Positions 33,680-42,070 of a stretch of 42,922 nucleotides of DNA are shown here, in pieces. The notes beneath the pieces were generated by a model that saw only the letters and a list, made by a program, of their open reading frames with translations, was not told the DNA's origin and searched no databases. Made by a program: the position numbers and the translations under genes. Source of the stretch: JANLTP01 sp031363055 (GTDB lineage: Bacteria; Pseudomonadota; Gammaproteobacteria; Burkholderiales; Burkholderiaceae_E). The stretch lies in assembly GCA_031363055.1 (NCBI GenBank), contig JANLTP010000236.1, positions 1 through 42,922 of the forward strand. The letters run 5' to 3'. Within the stretch, counting starts at the first letter, position 1; every line of letters begins with the position of its first letter.

Positions 33680-34968
33680 GCAGCGTTGCCGTAGGTAGGG
33701 ATCGCCGGTCTGGACAGGGTCAACAAGTGCGCAATCCTCTGCGCCGCCGGCGGATGAGAATCGTAGAACGCCGAATGCATCGGATCTGGCGTCAGCGTGG
33801 CAGCATTGTCTTCATACAGTTTGACCAGCGCGCGAATCATATCCTCAGCATTAGTTTGGGTGGCCGCAAAGGTATCAGCCTGGAATTCGTGTCGCCGCGA
33901 CATCCGGCTGAACAGCGGCTGCAACGGAAAAGTAAAGACCGGCAACACCAGAAAAAACAGGACGAGTACCAAAGCCGGCCAATCGTTGGCGGGGGTTGGG
34001 ATGCCAAAGGCGTTGAAGAACCAGTCGGCTTGCGCCAGATAGCCGAGTAGCGCCATGCCCAGCAGACTGGCGACGAAACTCATGCCAATCCGCTTGACGA
34101 TATGCTTGTGTTTGAAGTGTCCAAGCTCATGTGCCAGCACCGCTTCAATTTCGTTGGGTAGCAGTTTGGCGAGCAAGGTATCGAAGAACACAATTCGCTT
34201 GCTTCGGCCCATGCCGGTGAAATAGGCGTTGCCATGGGCTGACCGCTTGCTGCCATCCATGACGAATAATCCGTTCGATTCGAAGCCGCAGCGCTGCAAC
34301 AAAAGCTCGACCCGTTCGCGCACCGCGCCGGCTTCCAAGGGCACGAACCGGTTGAACAGTGGCGCGATGACCGTTGGATAGAGCACCAGAACCGCCAGAT
34401 TGAAACTTATCCAGAACAGCCAGGCCCAAAGCCACCAGTTATTGCCGGCAGTCTGCATGAGCCAAAGCATGACAGCGATCAATGGTAAACCCACTACAGC
34501 CGCAAGCGCCGTACCCTTGAGCGCATCAAGCACGAACAGTTTGGCCGTCATTCGGTTGAATCCAAAGCGTTCCTCAAGCCGAAATTGACGATAAATCGAT
34601 ATCGGAAAATCGATCGCCGAGGCCAGCAGCATGACGGCGACCAGCAATGAAATCTGTCTCAGAAACACGGCATCGGGCAGGGCGGCCAGTAGCGCGTGAT
34701 GAATCGCCGCCAGCCCGCCAGCCAAGGTCAATGCGACCAGCAAGAGCGTCGATACGATCAACTCGAAGAGGCCGAGGCGCAATTTCGCAATCGTGTAGTC
34801 GGCTGCCCGCTGATGTGCGGTCAAACCGATCTTTTCGTTGAAAACGCCCGGTACGGCAGCGCGATTCGCGATCACGTGGCGTCGTTGCCGGCTTGCCAAC
34901 CACACTCGGGTCGCCAAAGTGAATGTGAGCATCAGTGCGAACAGCGCGGCAAAATAACCAGCTTGCAT
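33676..34968 (-). CDS. M48 (Ste24/CAAX prenyl protease-like) membrane metallopeptidase
   Basis: This 430-residue zinc protease has the Ste24-like arrangement: an N-terminal exporter-type domain with several membrane helices, the GANAYFTG-like segment HGNAYFTGMG, and the zinc motif HELGH in AVLAHELGHFKHKH. A later SRRHEFQADTFAA segment gives the third zinc ligand Glu. It probably acts in membrane protein quality control. The stop overlaps the rsgA start by ATGA, so the two are translationally coupled. Divergent orn starts about 190 bp away. Confidence 0.9.
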   Translation of the reverse strand: MQAGYFAALFALMLTFTLATRVWLASRQRRHVIANRAAVPGVFNEKIGLTAHQRAADYTIAKLRLGLFELIVSTLLLVALTLAGGLAAIHHALLAALPDAVFLRQISLLVAVMLLASAIDFPISIYRQFRLEERFGFNRMTAKLFVLDALKGTALAAVVGLPLIAVMLWLMQTAGNNWWLWAWLFWISFNLAVLVLYPTVIAPLFNRFVPLEAGAVRERVELLLQRCGFESNGLFVMDGSKRSAHGNAYFTGMGRSKRIVFFDTLLAKLLPNEIEAVLAHELGHFKHKHIVKRIGMSFVASLLGMALLGYLAQADWFFNAFGIPTPANDWPALVLVLFFLVLPVFTFPLQPLFSRMSRRHEFQADTFAATQTNAEDMIRALVKLYEDNAATLTPDPMHSAFYDSHPPAAQRIAHLLTLSRPAIPTYGNAA

Positions 34969-35090
34969 GAGATTCTTGAGCCTGAAAAGTAGGTGAATTG
35001 TGCCCGAGTACGGAGTTTGTTACTCGTCGTTTTATACGAGAATAACCGGTCATGCAAAAATAGGGTGGCCAAGCTCGAGAGTATCAAGCA

Positions 35091-35142
35091 CGGCAACCAA
35101 GCAGGGCAACCCAGCGCGGCGACCAAGCATGGCGTCCCAATA
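35091..35142. repeat. 13-bp imperfect tandem repeats upstream of orn
   Basis: Four units: CGGCAACCAAGCA (35091-35103), GGGCAACCCAGCG (35104-35116), CGGCGACCAAGCA (35117-35129), TGGCGTCCCAATA (35130-35142). They lie just before the orn start. The period is not a multiple of three, which argues against coding and against an upstream start for orn. Confidence 0.75.
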
Positions 35143-35161
35143 CCGAAACCAACTAAAAATT

Positions 35162-35842
35162 ATGTCACAGCACCTTGTTCCAAAAGCAACGACCACTGCG
35201 CCTCTTGATGAGACTCGACTGGTCTGGATCGATATGGAAATGACCGGCTTGCGCCCTGAGGTCGACCGCATTATCGAAGTGGCCGTCGTCATTACCGACA
35301 GTCAACTCGGTATATTGGCCCAGAGTGAGGCTTTTGCAATCCATCAGCCGGCCGCCGTGATGCAAACCATGGATGACTGGAATCGCTCCACCCACGGTCG
35401 CTCGGGATTGACGGCACGGGTTCAGCACTCGCAATGGACCGAGGCACAGGTCGAGGCACAACTGCTCGCATTTATCGGCGCCTGGGTGCCGACGGGCAAG
35501 TCGCCGATGTGCGGTAATTCAATCGGCCAGGATCGCCGTTTCATGGTGCGCTACATGCCTCGGCTCGAGTCGTTTTTTCACTATCGAAATCTCGACGTCA
35601 GCACCGTCAAGGAGTTGTGCAAGCGCTGGCGGCCGGATTTACTGAAGGGGTTCGTCAAGCGAAGTGCGCATACGGCGTTGGCCGACATCATCGAATCCAT
35701 TGACGAATTGGCATATTATCGGCAGCATTTTTTTAATGCGGCGCGTGTTGCGACCCCACCGTTTATTGTGGCACTTAACACTACCGGCGATATAAACGAA
35801 GCCGTTGTTGTTGGTCATTCGGCCGGCGGCCTTCCCAAATAA
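35162..35842 (+). CDS. orn: Oligoribonuclease
   Basis: This DEDDh 3'-5' exoribonuclease finishes degradation of RNA oligonucleotides of 2-5 nt. The motifs are intact: WIDMEMTGL (Asp24, Glu26), CGNSIGQDRRFM, NLDVSTVKEL and HTALADI. From ATG 35162 it has 226 residues, about 40 more than typical. The extra part is a C-terminal tail of about 33 residues (ARVATPPFIV...GGLPK) after the normal end YYRQHFF. The tail overlaps the 3' end of the convergent glycosyltransferase by 62 bp. Earlier in-frame ATGs lie in repetitive DNA and are unlikely. No good ribosome site is visible. Confidence 0.92.
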   Translation: MSQHLVPKATTTAPLDETRLVWIDMEMTGLRPEVDRIIEVAVVITDSQLGILAQSEAFAIHQPAAVMQTMDDWNRSTHGRSGLTARVQHSQWTEAQVEAQLLAFIGAWVPTGKSPMCGNSIGQDRRFMVRYMPRLESFFHYRNLDVSTVKELCKRWRPDLLKGFVKRSAHTALADIIESIDELAYYRQHFFNAARVATPPFIVALNTTGDINEAVVVGHSAGGLPK

Positions 35843-37493
35843 AGATCCAGCCGGCTTCATTAGGGCGAATCGATTGCGAGATTGGCCCGTCGTCGTGAAT
35901 CAAAAGGAAGGTGCAGCGTCGTTTGACAAAGTCGGGGGCCCGCTCTGCAAATCGCAAATTTCCGAAGTAAAGCAGGCCGGCGCGCTCCGCTTGCGGAATC
36001 TCGCGAGCTTCCACACAATCGTAGCGGGCCGGTAACTCGGCCGCCAGACGTTCGGCGATATCGCGATAGGTGTTGCGTTGGTTAAATACCGGCAGCCATA
36101 GCGTCATGAGCAGAAACCAGGCCAACACCAGCCCGGCGCTCGAAAGCACGACAGCCCGCCAGATCATGGGCGGCTGACGCGAGATCCGCCATTTCACCAA
36201 CAACAGCCAGGCCAGTGAGGCGGCCAATCCCAACAGCAACTCGGCGACCACGACGCCGGGCTTGGTGCCGTTGGCGAGCTGTGAGGCGCGGTACGCCATC
36301 TTGGCTGGGGTGCCAGAAACCAGCGCGATCCAGTACGCCCAAACGATCAGGCCAAACAAGGTGAAGGTCGTGACTGAGAACCAGTCAATCAAGCTGACGA
36401 CGCCGCGCCTCAGAGTCGGCAGTCCAATGGCTGCCAGCAACGCCAGCGGCGGCGCCATGGGCAATAGCGCCGCCTCATTGGCACGGTTGCCCAGTAGGGC
36501 GAGCACAGTCAGTCCGCCCAGGGTGATCAGCGGCAACGCCACCGCCGGTTCACCGAGTCGGCTGCGCCAGCGATAGACGGCCCACGCGGCGACTGGCCAG
36601 GCCGGCCAGAAGAACCACGGCACCGTTTGCACAAAGTACGCCAGCGATTGCTGATTCGGTGAGCCGAGCAACTGTAACGGCGTCATGACCCAGCGCTGCA
36701 AATAGGCCTCATAGGGCCCGCCCAATGAATACAGCGAAATCGGCCAGATACTGAGCAAAAGCAGCGAAATCGCCATCACCCGCATGAGAAACGGTCTGGC
36801 TACGATGCGATAGGGTTGCGATAACAGGCACAAGACCATCAGGCTTAGCAGCAACACGATCGAATTGGGCCAGGCTTTCGTGAGGCCCAGCGCGGCGATG
36901 GCGATCCCCGCAATCATGCCACCGCGTCGGGGTCGTTCCAGCGCCAAAGCGGCACCCAACAAAAACACGGCGATGCAGACGACCTGGGCGGCGGCCGCAG
37001 TGGTTTCGTGCAGCCGGATCAACAGCCCGAAGGTCGCGATCAGGATCAACAGACCGGAATCGGCCAGCGCCCGACCGTAGTCGATTTGGGAAGCTGAAAC
37101 GCCAAACGGATCGGAAGGCTGAACACCCGGGCGTCGTGCCAGCAGATAGGCTGCGTACCAAAAACTCGCCAGCATCAGTGCCAATCCGAGCGCGGCGACC
37201 ATACGCACGACCCAGTGCTCGGGTAAGAAGCTCAGCAGACGGCTGGGAATCGCGGCCAGCCAGAATGACAGTGGACCTCGGTCGAAACTGGGTTCACCAG
37301 CCATATTGGGCAACAGCCAATCGGCGATGCCGCCGGTAGCTAGAGTGAAGCTCACGCCGAAATCGGCGGCGTCTTCGGCGCGCCATGGGTCGCGTCCGAG
37401 CAAGCCCGGCAGGATGTAGAGCGCACACAGTAGCATCAGGCCCCAGCGGGGCAGCTTGCCAGCCTGAAGCTCGGTCAGAATGAATGGGCGCAT
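35781..37493 (-). CDS. ArnT-like (GT39/GT83) membrane glycosyltransferase
   Basis: This 570-residue protein has about 11-12 membrane helices. The early acidic sequence GRDPWRAEDAADFG and FDRGPLSFWLAAIP correspond to the first periplasmic loop of ArnT/PMT-type enzymes, where an acidic pair is catalytic. These enzymes move a sugar from undecaprenyl phosphate to lipid A, protein or glycan. The C-terminal soluble domain (about 470-570) has no clear family. Substrate is unknown and no arn genes are near. Its last 62 bp overlap the convergent orn gene. Confidence 0.82.
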   Translation of the reverse strand: MRPFILTELQAGKLPRWGLMLLCALYILPGLLGRDPWRAEDAADFGVSFTLATGGIADWLLPNMAGEPSFDRGPLSFWLAAIPSRLLSFLPEHWVVRMVAALGLALMLASFWYAAYLLARRPGVQPSDPFGVSASQIDYGRALADSGLLILIATFGLLIRLHETTAAAAQVVCIAVFLLGAALALERPRRGGMIAGIAIAALGLTKAWPNSIVLLLSLMVLCLLSQPYRIVARPFLMRVMAISLLLLSIWPISLYSLGGPYEAYLQRWVMTPLQLLGSPNQQSLAYFVQTVPWFFWPAWPVAAWAVYRWRSRLGEPAVALPLITLGGLTVLALLGNRANEAALLPMAPPLALLAAIGLPTLRRGVVSLIDWFSVTTFTLFGLIVWAYWIALVSGTPAKMAYRASQLANGTKPGVVVAELLLGLAASLAWLLLVKWRISRQPPMIWRAVVLSSAGLVLAWFLLMTLWLPVFNQRNTYRDIAERLAAELPARYDCVEAREIPQAERAGLLYFGNLRFAERAPDFVKRRCTFLLIHDDGPISQSIRPNEAGWIFIWEGRRPNDQQQRLRLYRR

Positions 37494-37573
37494 GGAAGCG
37501 TATTTTGTCGGCTAAGCAGGCCAAGCGGTATGCGCTTTGGACGTCGAACAACACCAGCACGTGCGCAAGCAAC

Positions 37574-37596
37574 AAAAAAGGCAGCTTTCGCTGCCT
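37574..37596 (-). terminator. Intrinsic terminator of the trxA-rho-rpmE run
   Basis: On the minus strand GGCAGC-GAAA-GCTGCC (37595-37580) has a stable GNRA tetraloop and is followed by TTTTTT (37579-37574). It lies about 100 bp past the rpmE stop. Confidence 0.9.
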
Positions 37597-37613
37597 GCTC
37601 GTACTGCTTGACT

Positions 37614-37651
37614 ACCTGTGCGACCTGCTTTGACCTGTGAGACCTGCTCGT
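37614..37651. repeat. 19-bp tandem repeat between rpmE and its terminator
   Basis: ACCTGTGCGACCTGCTTTG (37614-37632) and ACCTGTGAGACCTGCTCGT (37633-37651) match at 15 of 19 positions. Each unit itself contains two ACCTG words. It is in the untranslated 3' region of the rpmE transcript. Confidence 0.65.
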
Positions 37652-37695
37652 CTGTGCTACCGGCCGTATCCGAACGACAGACCCACAAACAGGTC

Positions 37696-37971
37696 TCAGG
37701 CAGCCTCCGTGCCCGCCACGCCCTTACCTGGACGAGCGAACTTCTGGCGGAATTTCTCGACTCGACCGGTCTCGATCACGCGCTGTTGCGCGCCGGTGTA
37801 AAACGGATGTGACTCGGAAGTGATGTCCAACTTGAACATCGGGTACTCTTTACCGTCGTCCATCTTGATTTTCTCGCGAGTCGAGATGGTCGACCTTGTA
37901 ATGAATTTGACGCCACTGGTCATATCCACAAAAACTACGTCGCGATACTCGGGGTGAATGCCTGGTTTCAT
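37696..37971 (-). CDS. rpmE2: 50S ribosomal protein L31, type B
   Basis: The 91-residue protein matches L31: MKPGIHPEYR, KYxx-like YPMFKLDITSESHPFYTG and TGRVEKFRQKFA. The four zinc cysteines of type A L31 are absent, and the internal insertion marks type B, the zinc-independent form. In many bacteria type B is expressed when zinc is scarce, but here it sits in a constitutive-looking trxA-rho-rpmE run, so it may be the main L31. It lies 63 bp after the rho stop. Confidence 0.94.
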   Translation of the reverse strand: MKPGIHPEYRDVVFVDMTSGVKFITRSTISTREKIKMDDGKEYPMFKLDITSESHPFYTGAQQRVIETGRVEKFRQKFARPGKGVAGTEAA

Positions 37972-38034
37972 CGGTCAATGCTCGACTGTCAAATTAGGGT
38001 AACTCTCAATTATAGCGGCTTTGCCTGGTACCGC

Positions 38035-39297
38035 CTAACTGGTGCGTCGCATCATCTCAAAAAATTCGGCGTTGTTCTTGGTGGCCCGCATTTTGTCGAG
38101 CATGAACTCCATGGCTGCTATCTCATCCATGTCGTGCAGCAATTTGCGCAGGATCCAGATTTTCTGCAACACCGGTTGCGGAATCAGCAACTCTTCACGC
38201 CGGGTGCCGGAGCGGTTGATATTGATAGCCGGATAGACGCGCTTTTCCATCATGCGCCGGTCCAGATGGATTTCCATGTTGCCGGTGCCCTTGAACTCTT
38301 CGTAAATAACCTCATCCATACGGCTGCCGGTGTCTATCAGTGTGGTCGCAATGATGGTCAGCGAGCCGCCTTCCTCGATATTGCGGGCAGCACCGAAAAA
38401 TCGTTTCGGTCGCTGCAGCGCGTTGGCATCAACACCGCCGGTCAACACCTTGCCCGAGGCCGGCACCACCGTGTTGTAGGCGCGTGCAAGCCGTGTAATG
38501 GAGTCGAGAAGAATGACGACGTCCTTCTTGTGCTCAACCAGTCGCTTGGCTTTTTCAATGACCATCTCGGCGACCTGAACATGGCGGGTCGCCGGCTCGT
38601 CAAAAGTCGAGGCAACCACTTCGCCGCGCACCGAGCGCTGCATTTCGGTGACTTCTTCGGGGCGCTCGTCGATCAGCATGACGATCATGACCACGTCAGG
38701 ATGGTTGGTCGTGATGGCGTGGGCTATGTGCTGCATCATGACCGTCTTGCCGCTCTTCGGCGGTGCGACGATGAGGCCACGCTGGCCCTTGCCAATCGGC
38801 GCCACCATGTCGATGATTCTGCCGGTAATGTTCTCCTCCGACTTGATATCTCGCTCGAGCGCCATGACCCGATCTGGATGCAGCGGCGTCAGGTTCTCGA
38901 ACAGAATCTTGTTCTTGCTGGCCTCCGGCGCCTCGCCATTGATCTTGTCGACCTTGACTAACGCAAAATAGCGCTCGCCGTCTTTTGGCGTTCGAACTTC
39001 ACCTTCAATCGAATCGCCCGTATGCAAGTTGAAGCGGCGAATCTGCGAGGGTGAAATATAGATGTCATCGGTACTGGCGAGGTACGAAGTCTCGGGTGAA
39101 CGCAGAAAGCCGAAGCCGTCGGGCAATACTTCAAGTACGCCGTCGCCAAAGATCGTTTCACCGGTTTTTGCCTTGCGCTTGAGAATTGCAAACATGAGTT
39201 CCTGTTTGCGTAAACGGTTGGCGTTTTCAATTTCCAGCTCGCCGGCCATCTCGATGAGGTTCGAGACGTGCAGGGCTTTGAGTTCAGATAAATGCAT
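38035..39297 (-). CDS. rho: Transcription termination factor Rho
   Basis: The 420-residue RNA-dependent ATPase and hexameric helicase releases RNA polymerase at rut-dependent sites. The N-terminal Rho domain (MHLSELKALHVSNLIEMAGE) is followed by the RNP-1 RNA-binding motif DGFGFLRSP (60-68). The Walker A is APPKSGKT (178-185), and Walker B and the Q/R loops follow (VVMIVMLIDERPEEVTEM; VILLDSITRLARAYN). Length is standard, without the insertions of actinobacterial Rho. The 183-bp leader contains a hairpin and a C-rich tract suited to self-control. Confidence 0.97.
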   Translation of the reverse strand: MHLSELKALHVSNLIEMAGELEIENANRLRKQELMFAILKRKAKTGETIFGDGVLEVLPDGFGFLRSPETSYLASTDDIYISPSQIRRFNLHTGDSIEGEVRTPKDGERYFALVKVDKINGEAPEASKNKILFENLTPLHPDRVMALERDIKSEENITGRIIDMVAPIGKGQRGLIVAPPKSGKTVMMQHIAHAITTNHPDVVMIVMLIDERPEEVTEMQRSVRGEVVASTFDEPATRHVQVAEMVIEKAKRLVEHKKDVVILLDSITRLARAYNTVVPASGKVLTGGVDANALQRPKRFFGAARNIEEGGSLTIIATTLIDTGSRMDEVIYEEFKGTGNMEIHLDRRMMEKRVYPAININRSGTRREELLIPQPVLQKIWILRKLLHDMDEIAAMEFMLDKMRATKNNAEFFEMMRRTS

Positions 39298-39336
39298 AAA
39301 TAGGGATGAAGTCCTCGAGCAGAGGCGGGATAACTA

Positions 39337-39435
39337 GGGGAGCGAAATCAAAAGAAGGGGGACAAACTGGCGGAAGGATTGGAAAATCTGGCAGAACCCT
39401 TCGCTCAGGCACGTTCTCCGATCGGATCGTGCCTG
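39337..39435 (-). promoter_or_regulatory. rho leader: hairpin and C-rich, G-poor tract
   Basis: Upstream of rho on the minus strand a hairpin CAGGCACG/CGTGCCTG (39435-39406) has a loop that itself contains the palindrome TCCGATCGGA. It is followed by 55 nt (39391-39337) with about 22 C and 6 G, including CCCCC and CCCC runs. C-rich, unstructured RNA is what Rho binds, so this could be a rut site for autogenous control, as is known for E. coli rho. Confidence 0.5.
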
Positions 39436-39480
39436 GACAGGCTGAATCTCTTCAACCTGAACACTTGCGCTCAGAGCATA

Positions 39481-39801
39481 TCAGAGATGGCTGTCGAGGA
39501 ATAGCGTCAGTTGTGATTTTGACAACGCGCCGACCTTGGTTGCCACCGGCACGCCATTCTTGAAGAGCATCAGGGTCGGAATACCGCGGATCCCATATTT
39601 AGCTGCAACTGCTTGATTTTCATCAACATTAAGTTTGGTAACCTGCAGCTTTTCGCCGTAATCGCGGGACACTTCTTCGAGGATGGGCGCAATCATCTTG
39701 CAGGGGCCGCACCACTCGGCCCAATAGTCTACGAGCACGGGCGCCTCGGATTTAAGGACGTCGAGATCGAAAGAAGCGTCGTTGATGTGTTTAATCGTCA
39801 T
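39481..39801 (-). CDS. trxA: Thioredoxin 1
   Basis: This 106-residue thioredoxin has the active site WCGPCK (Cys31, Cys34), preceded by VLVDYWAEW, and the conserved cis-proline region GIRGIPTLMLFKNG. It is the general cytosolic dithiol reductant. GGAG lies about 8 bp before the ATG. It is first in trxA-rho-rpmE and divergent from the SRP RNA gene. Confidence 0.96.
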   Translation of the reverse strand: MTIKHINDASFDLDVLKSEAPVLVDYWAEWCGPCKMIAPILEEVSRDYGEKLQVTKLNVDENQAVAAKYGIRGIPTLMLFKNGVPVATKVGALSKSQLTLFLDSHL

Positions 39802-39873
39802 TTGGGGACTCCATAGATCGAATGGAATTTACCATATGCGCCGCGTATCTGCTGATGCGCTCGCAATGGCTGG

Positions 39874-39879
39874 TAAACT
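39874..39879 (+). promoter_or_regulatory. Probable -10 box of the SRP RNA gene
   Basis: TAAACT lies 7 bp before the first base of the predicted SRP RNA 5' stem at 39887, ideal for a start there. No strong -35 hexamer is visible around 39851-39857. Confidence 0.4.
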
Positions 39880-39886
39880 TCACAGT

Positions 39887-39982
39887 GGCGGGCCCCCCCG
39901 CATTGCGGCATGGTCTACCTGGTCAGGTCCGGAAGGAAGCAGCCAAAACTGTTCACCGTGAGTGCCGGGGACCCGGCTCGCC
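39887..39982 (+). ncRNA. ffs: Signal recognition particle RNA, small (4.5S) type
   Basis: The universally conserved Ffh-binding core GGTCAGGTCCGGAAGGAAGC at 39931-39950, continuing AGCC, is present. GGCGGGCC (39887-39894) pairs with GGCTCGCC (39975-39982) with one G-U pair, closing a single long hairpin of about 96 nt, the size of a bacterial small SRP RNA. The RNA scaffolds Ffh and FtsY for co-translational membrane targeting. It sits upstream of dnaX, a usual place in proteobacteria. Confidence 0.95.
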
Positions 39983-40020
39983 CTTGACTGATTGCAATAC
40001 ACTGAGTGCAATACTCCTTG

Positions 40021-40060
40021 ATTAACAGTCGAATCTTAACCGTTCAATTTTGACCGTCGA
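40021..40060. repeat. Imperfect 12-14-bp repeats before dnaX
   Basis: ATTAACAGTCGA (40021-40032), ATCTTAACCGTTCA (40033-40046) and ATTTTGACCGTCGA (40047-40060) are related consecutive units. They fill much of the short gap between the SRP RNA and dnaX. Confidence 0.55.
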
Positions 40061-40083
40061 ACTGCTTTCATGAATGTTCACGC

Positions 40084-41718
40084 ATGAGTCACCAGGCGCT
40101 GGCGCGTCGTTGGCGGCCCCGCGATTTCAAGTCGCTGATTGGTCAGCAGCCGGTTGTCAAGGCGCTGACGCACGCACTGTCGACTCGGCGGCTGCATCAC
40201 GCCTATCTTCTAACGGGTACGCGCGGCGTTGGAAAAACCACGGTCGCGCGAATTCTCGCCAAGGCGCTGAATTGCGAACGCGGTGTCAGCGCCGAACCTT
40301 GCGGCCAATGCAGCGCGTGCCAGGGCATTGATACCGGCCGCTTCGTCGATTACATCGAAATGGACGCCGCCTCGAATCGAGGTGTCGACGAGATGACGCA
40401 AGTCCTCGAACAAGCGGTCTATTCGCCGTCGGCAGGTCGCTATAAGGTGTATGTGATCGATGAAGTGCACATGCTGACGAATCACGCCTTCAATGCGATG
40501 CTGAAGACGCTTGAAGAGCCGCCGGCCCATGTGATTTTTGTTCTGGCTACCACCGATCCGCAAAAGGTTCCGGTGACCGTGCTGTCGCGTTGCCTGCAGT
40601 TCAATTTGAAGAACATGTTGCCGCGCGTTATAGCAGCGCATCTGAAGGATATCCTGGTCAAGGAAGCGATCTTGGCCGAGCCGGCGGCGCTTGATCATAT
40701 TGCGCTGGCGGCCCGTGGTTCGATGCGCGATGCACTTTCCTTGCTCGATCAGGCTATTGCCTTTGGCGGCGGCAAGGTCGCTGAGGCTGAAGTACGCGAA
40801 ATGCTGGGGGTTGTTGATTCCCGCTACGCGCGCTCGGTACTCGAGGCGCTGGTTAGTGGTGACGCCAGCGCTCTGGTCGGTTTGGCCGAACAGATTACGC
40901 AGGCGAATCTGGCGGTCGATGTGCTGTTGCAAGATGTCGCCGCCCTGTTGCAGCGGATCGCGGTCGCGCAAGCGGGCGTGACGCTGGCCGACAACGACGG
41001 TGCCATTGCCGCGCAATTCGCCACAACCATTGCCAGCGAAGATATCCAGGTTTACTACCAGATTGCCCTGCACGGCGCACGCGACGCAAGCCTTGCGGTT
41101 GACCCGCTCAGTGGCCTGACCATGGCCTTGTTGCGGATGTTCGCTTTCCGTCCGGCGGTGTTGGGCGAGCACTCAAAAGCTGCTGCGCCTGCGCCCGTTG
41201 CAACGAGAATTTCGATGACCAGCGCTGCATCGAGGGCTTTGACGAAGGCGACCGGCAGTCCTTCAATAGCCGCTGAGATTTCGGCAGTTTCGACAGCCAC
41301 TGCGGTTCCGGCAGTTGCCCCGGAACCACAACAGGTTCGATCATTTGACGGCAATTGGCCTGCGTTGGCGAACGTGATCACCCTCAGTGGATTTGCGCAG
41401 CAATTCTTGCTTCAAAGTGAATTGCTCGAACAGGATGACTTCATGTTCCGCGTTCGGGTACCGATCAAGGCCTTGTCGGAGGCGTCGACGGTGAACAAGG
41501 TTCGGGATGCGCTAGCTGCCTACTTCGGCCGGCCGGTACGATTGGTGGTGGAGCTCGGTGCGGTGAGCGGCGTCAGCGCCGCCGTGCTGGTCAAAAAGCA
41601 CAGCGATGAGCGCAACGCACGGGCACAGGAATCGATTGAATCCGACCCATTCGTGCAAACACTGATCAACGAATTCGGCGGCCGGGTGTTACCGGAATCG
41701 GTTCGCTCGATTGAATAA
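40084..41718 (+). CDS. dnaX: DNA polymerase III subunit gamma/tau
   Basis: The 544-residue AAA+ clamp-loader subunit shows Walker A GTRGVGKT (45-52), the zinc cysteines Cys64, Cys73, Cys76 and Cys79, Walker B VYVIDEVHML (122-131) and the SRC sensor (VTVLSRCLQF). Domain III follows to about 365. A low-complexity Ala/Thr/Val linker (about 365-415) leads to a C-terminal tau domain. I did not find an obvious slippery A-run with hairpin for making gamma, so tau may be the only product. ATG 40084 lacks a clear ribosome site. ybaB follows after 18 bp. Confidence 0.95.
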   Translation: MSHQALARRWRPRDFKSLIGQQPVVKALTHALSTRRLHHAYLLTGTRGVGKTTVARILAKALNCERGVSAEPCGQCSACQGIDTGRFVDYIEMDAASNRGVDEMTQVLEQAVYSPSAGRYKVYVIDEVHMLTNHAFNAMLKTLEEPPAHVIFVLATTDPQKVPVTVLSRCLQFNLKNMLPRVIAAHLKDILVKEAILAEPAALDHIALAARGSMRDALSLLDQAIAFGGGKVAEAEVREMLGVVDSRYARSVLEALVSGDASALVGLAEQITQANLAVDVLLQDVAALLQRIAVAQAGVTLADNDGAIAAQFATTIASEDIQVYYQIALHGARDASLAVDPLSGLTMALLRMFAFRPAVLGEHSKAAAPAPVATRISMTSAASRALTKATGSPSIAAEISAVSTATAVPAVAPEPQQVRSFDGNWPALANVITLSGFAQQFLLQSELLEQDDFMFRVRVPIKALSEASTVNKVRDALAAYFGRPVRLVVELGAVSGVSAAVLVKKHSDERNARAQESIESDPFVQTLINEFGGRVLPESVRSIE

Positions 41719-41736
41719 CGTAACGGGAGTTTCAAC

Positions 41737-42063
41737 ATGATGAAAAACCAACTCGCGGGGCTCATGAAGCAGGCCCAGCAAATGCAAGACAACATGAAGA
41801 AGATGCAGGACCAGCTTGCCAACGTTGAGGTCGAAGGTCAGGCCGGCGCCGGGATGGTCAAGGTTCTGATTACTTGTCGCAACGAGGTCAAGCGAATTAC
41901 GATCGATCCTTCGTTGTTGGCGGATGACAAGGATATGCTGGAGGACTTGCTGGTGGCGGCGACCAACGACGCGCTTCGTCGTGCCGAGCAGACCGCCTCG
42001 GAAAAGATGGGTACGGTGACCGCCGGATTGCCGTTGCCAGCCGGATTCAAGCTGCCGTTTTGA
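41737..42063 (+). CDS. ybaB: YbaB/EbfC family nucleoid-associated protein
   Basis: The 108-residue protein opens with the amphipathic helix LAGLMKQAQQMQDNMKKMQDQLANVEVEG and ends PAGFKLPF, both diagnostic. It forms a DNA-binding dimer linked to the nucleoid. GGGAG lies about 9 bp before the ATG at 41737; a second ATG follows at once. It is encoded between dnaX and recR, the standard order, with recR beginning 7 bp after its stop. Confidence 0.94.
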   Translation: MMKNQLAGLMKQAQQMQDNMKKMQDQLANVEVEGQAGAGMVKVLITCRNEVKRITIDPSLLADDKDMLEDLLVAATNDALRRAEQTASEKMGTVTAGLPLPAGFKLPF

Positions 42064-42070
42064 AGCACGC

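Noticed and set aside
37954..38961. Plus-strand open frame of 335 codons opposite rho
   Set aside because: Antisense to a highly conserved gene, His/Arg-rich and without recognisable motifs.
40210..41172. Minus-strand open frame of 320 codons opposite dnaX
   Set aside because: Shadow of dnaX codon structure; no ribosome site or family features.
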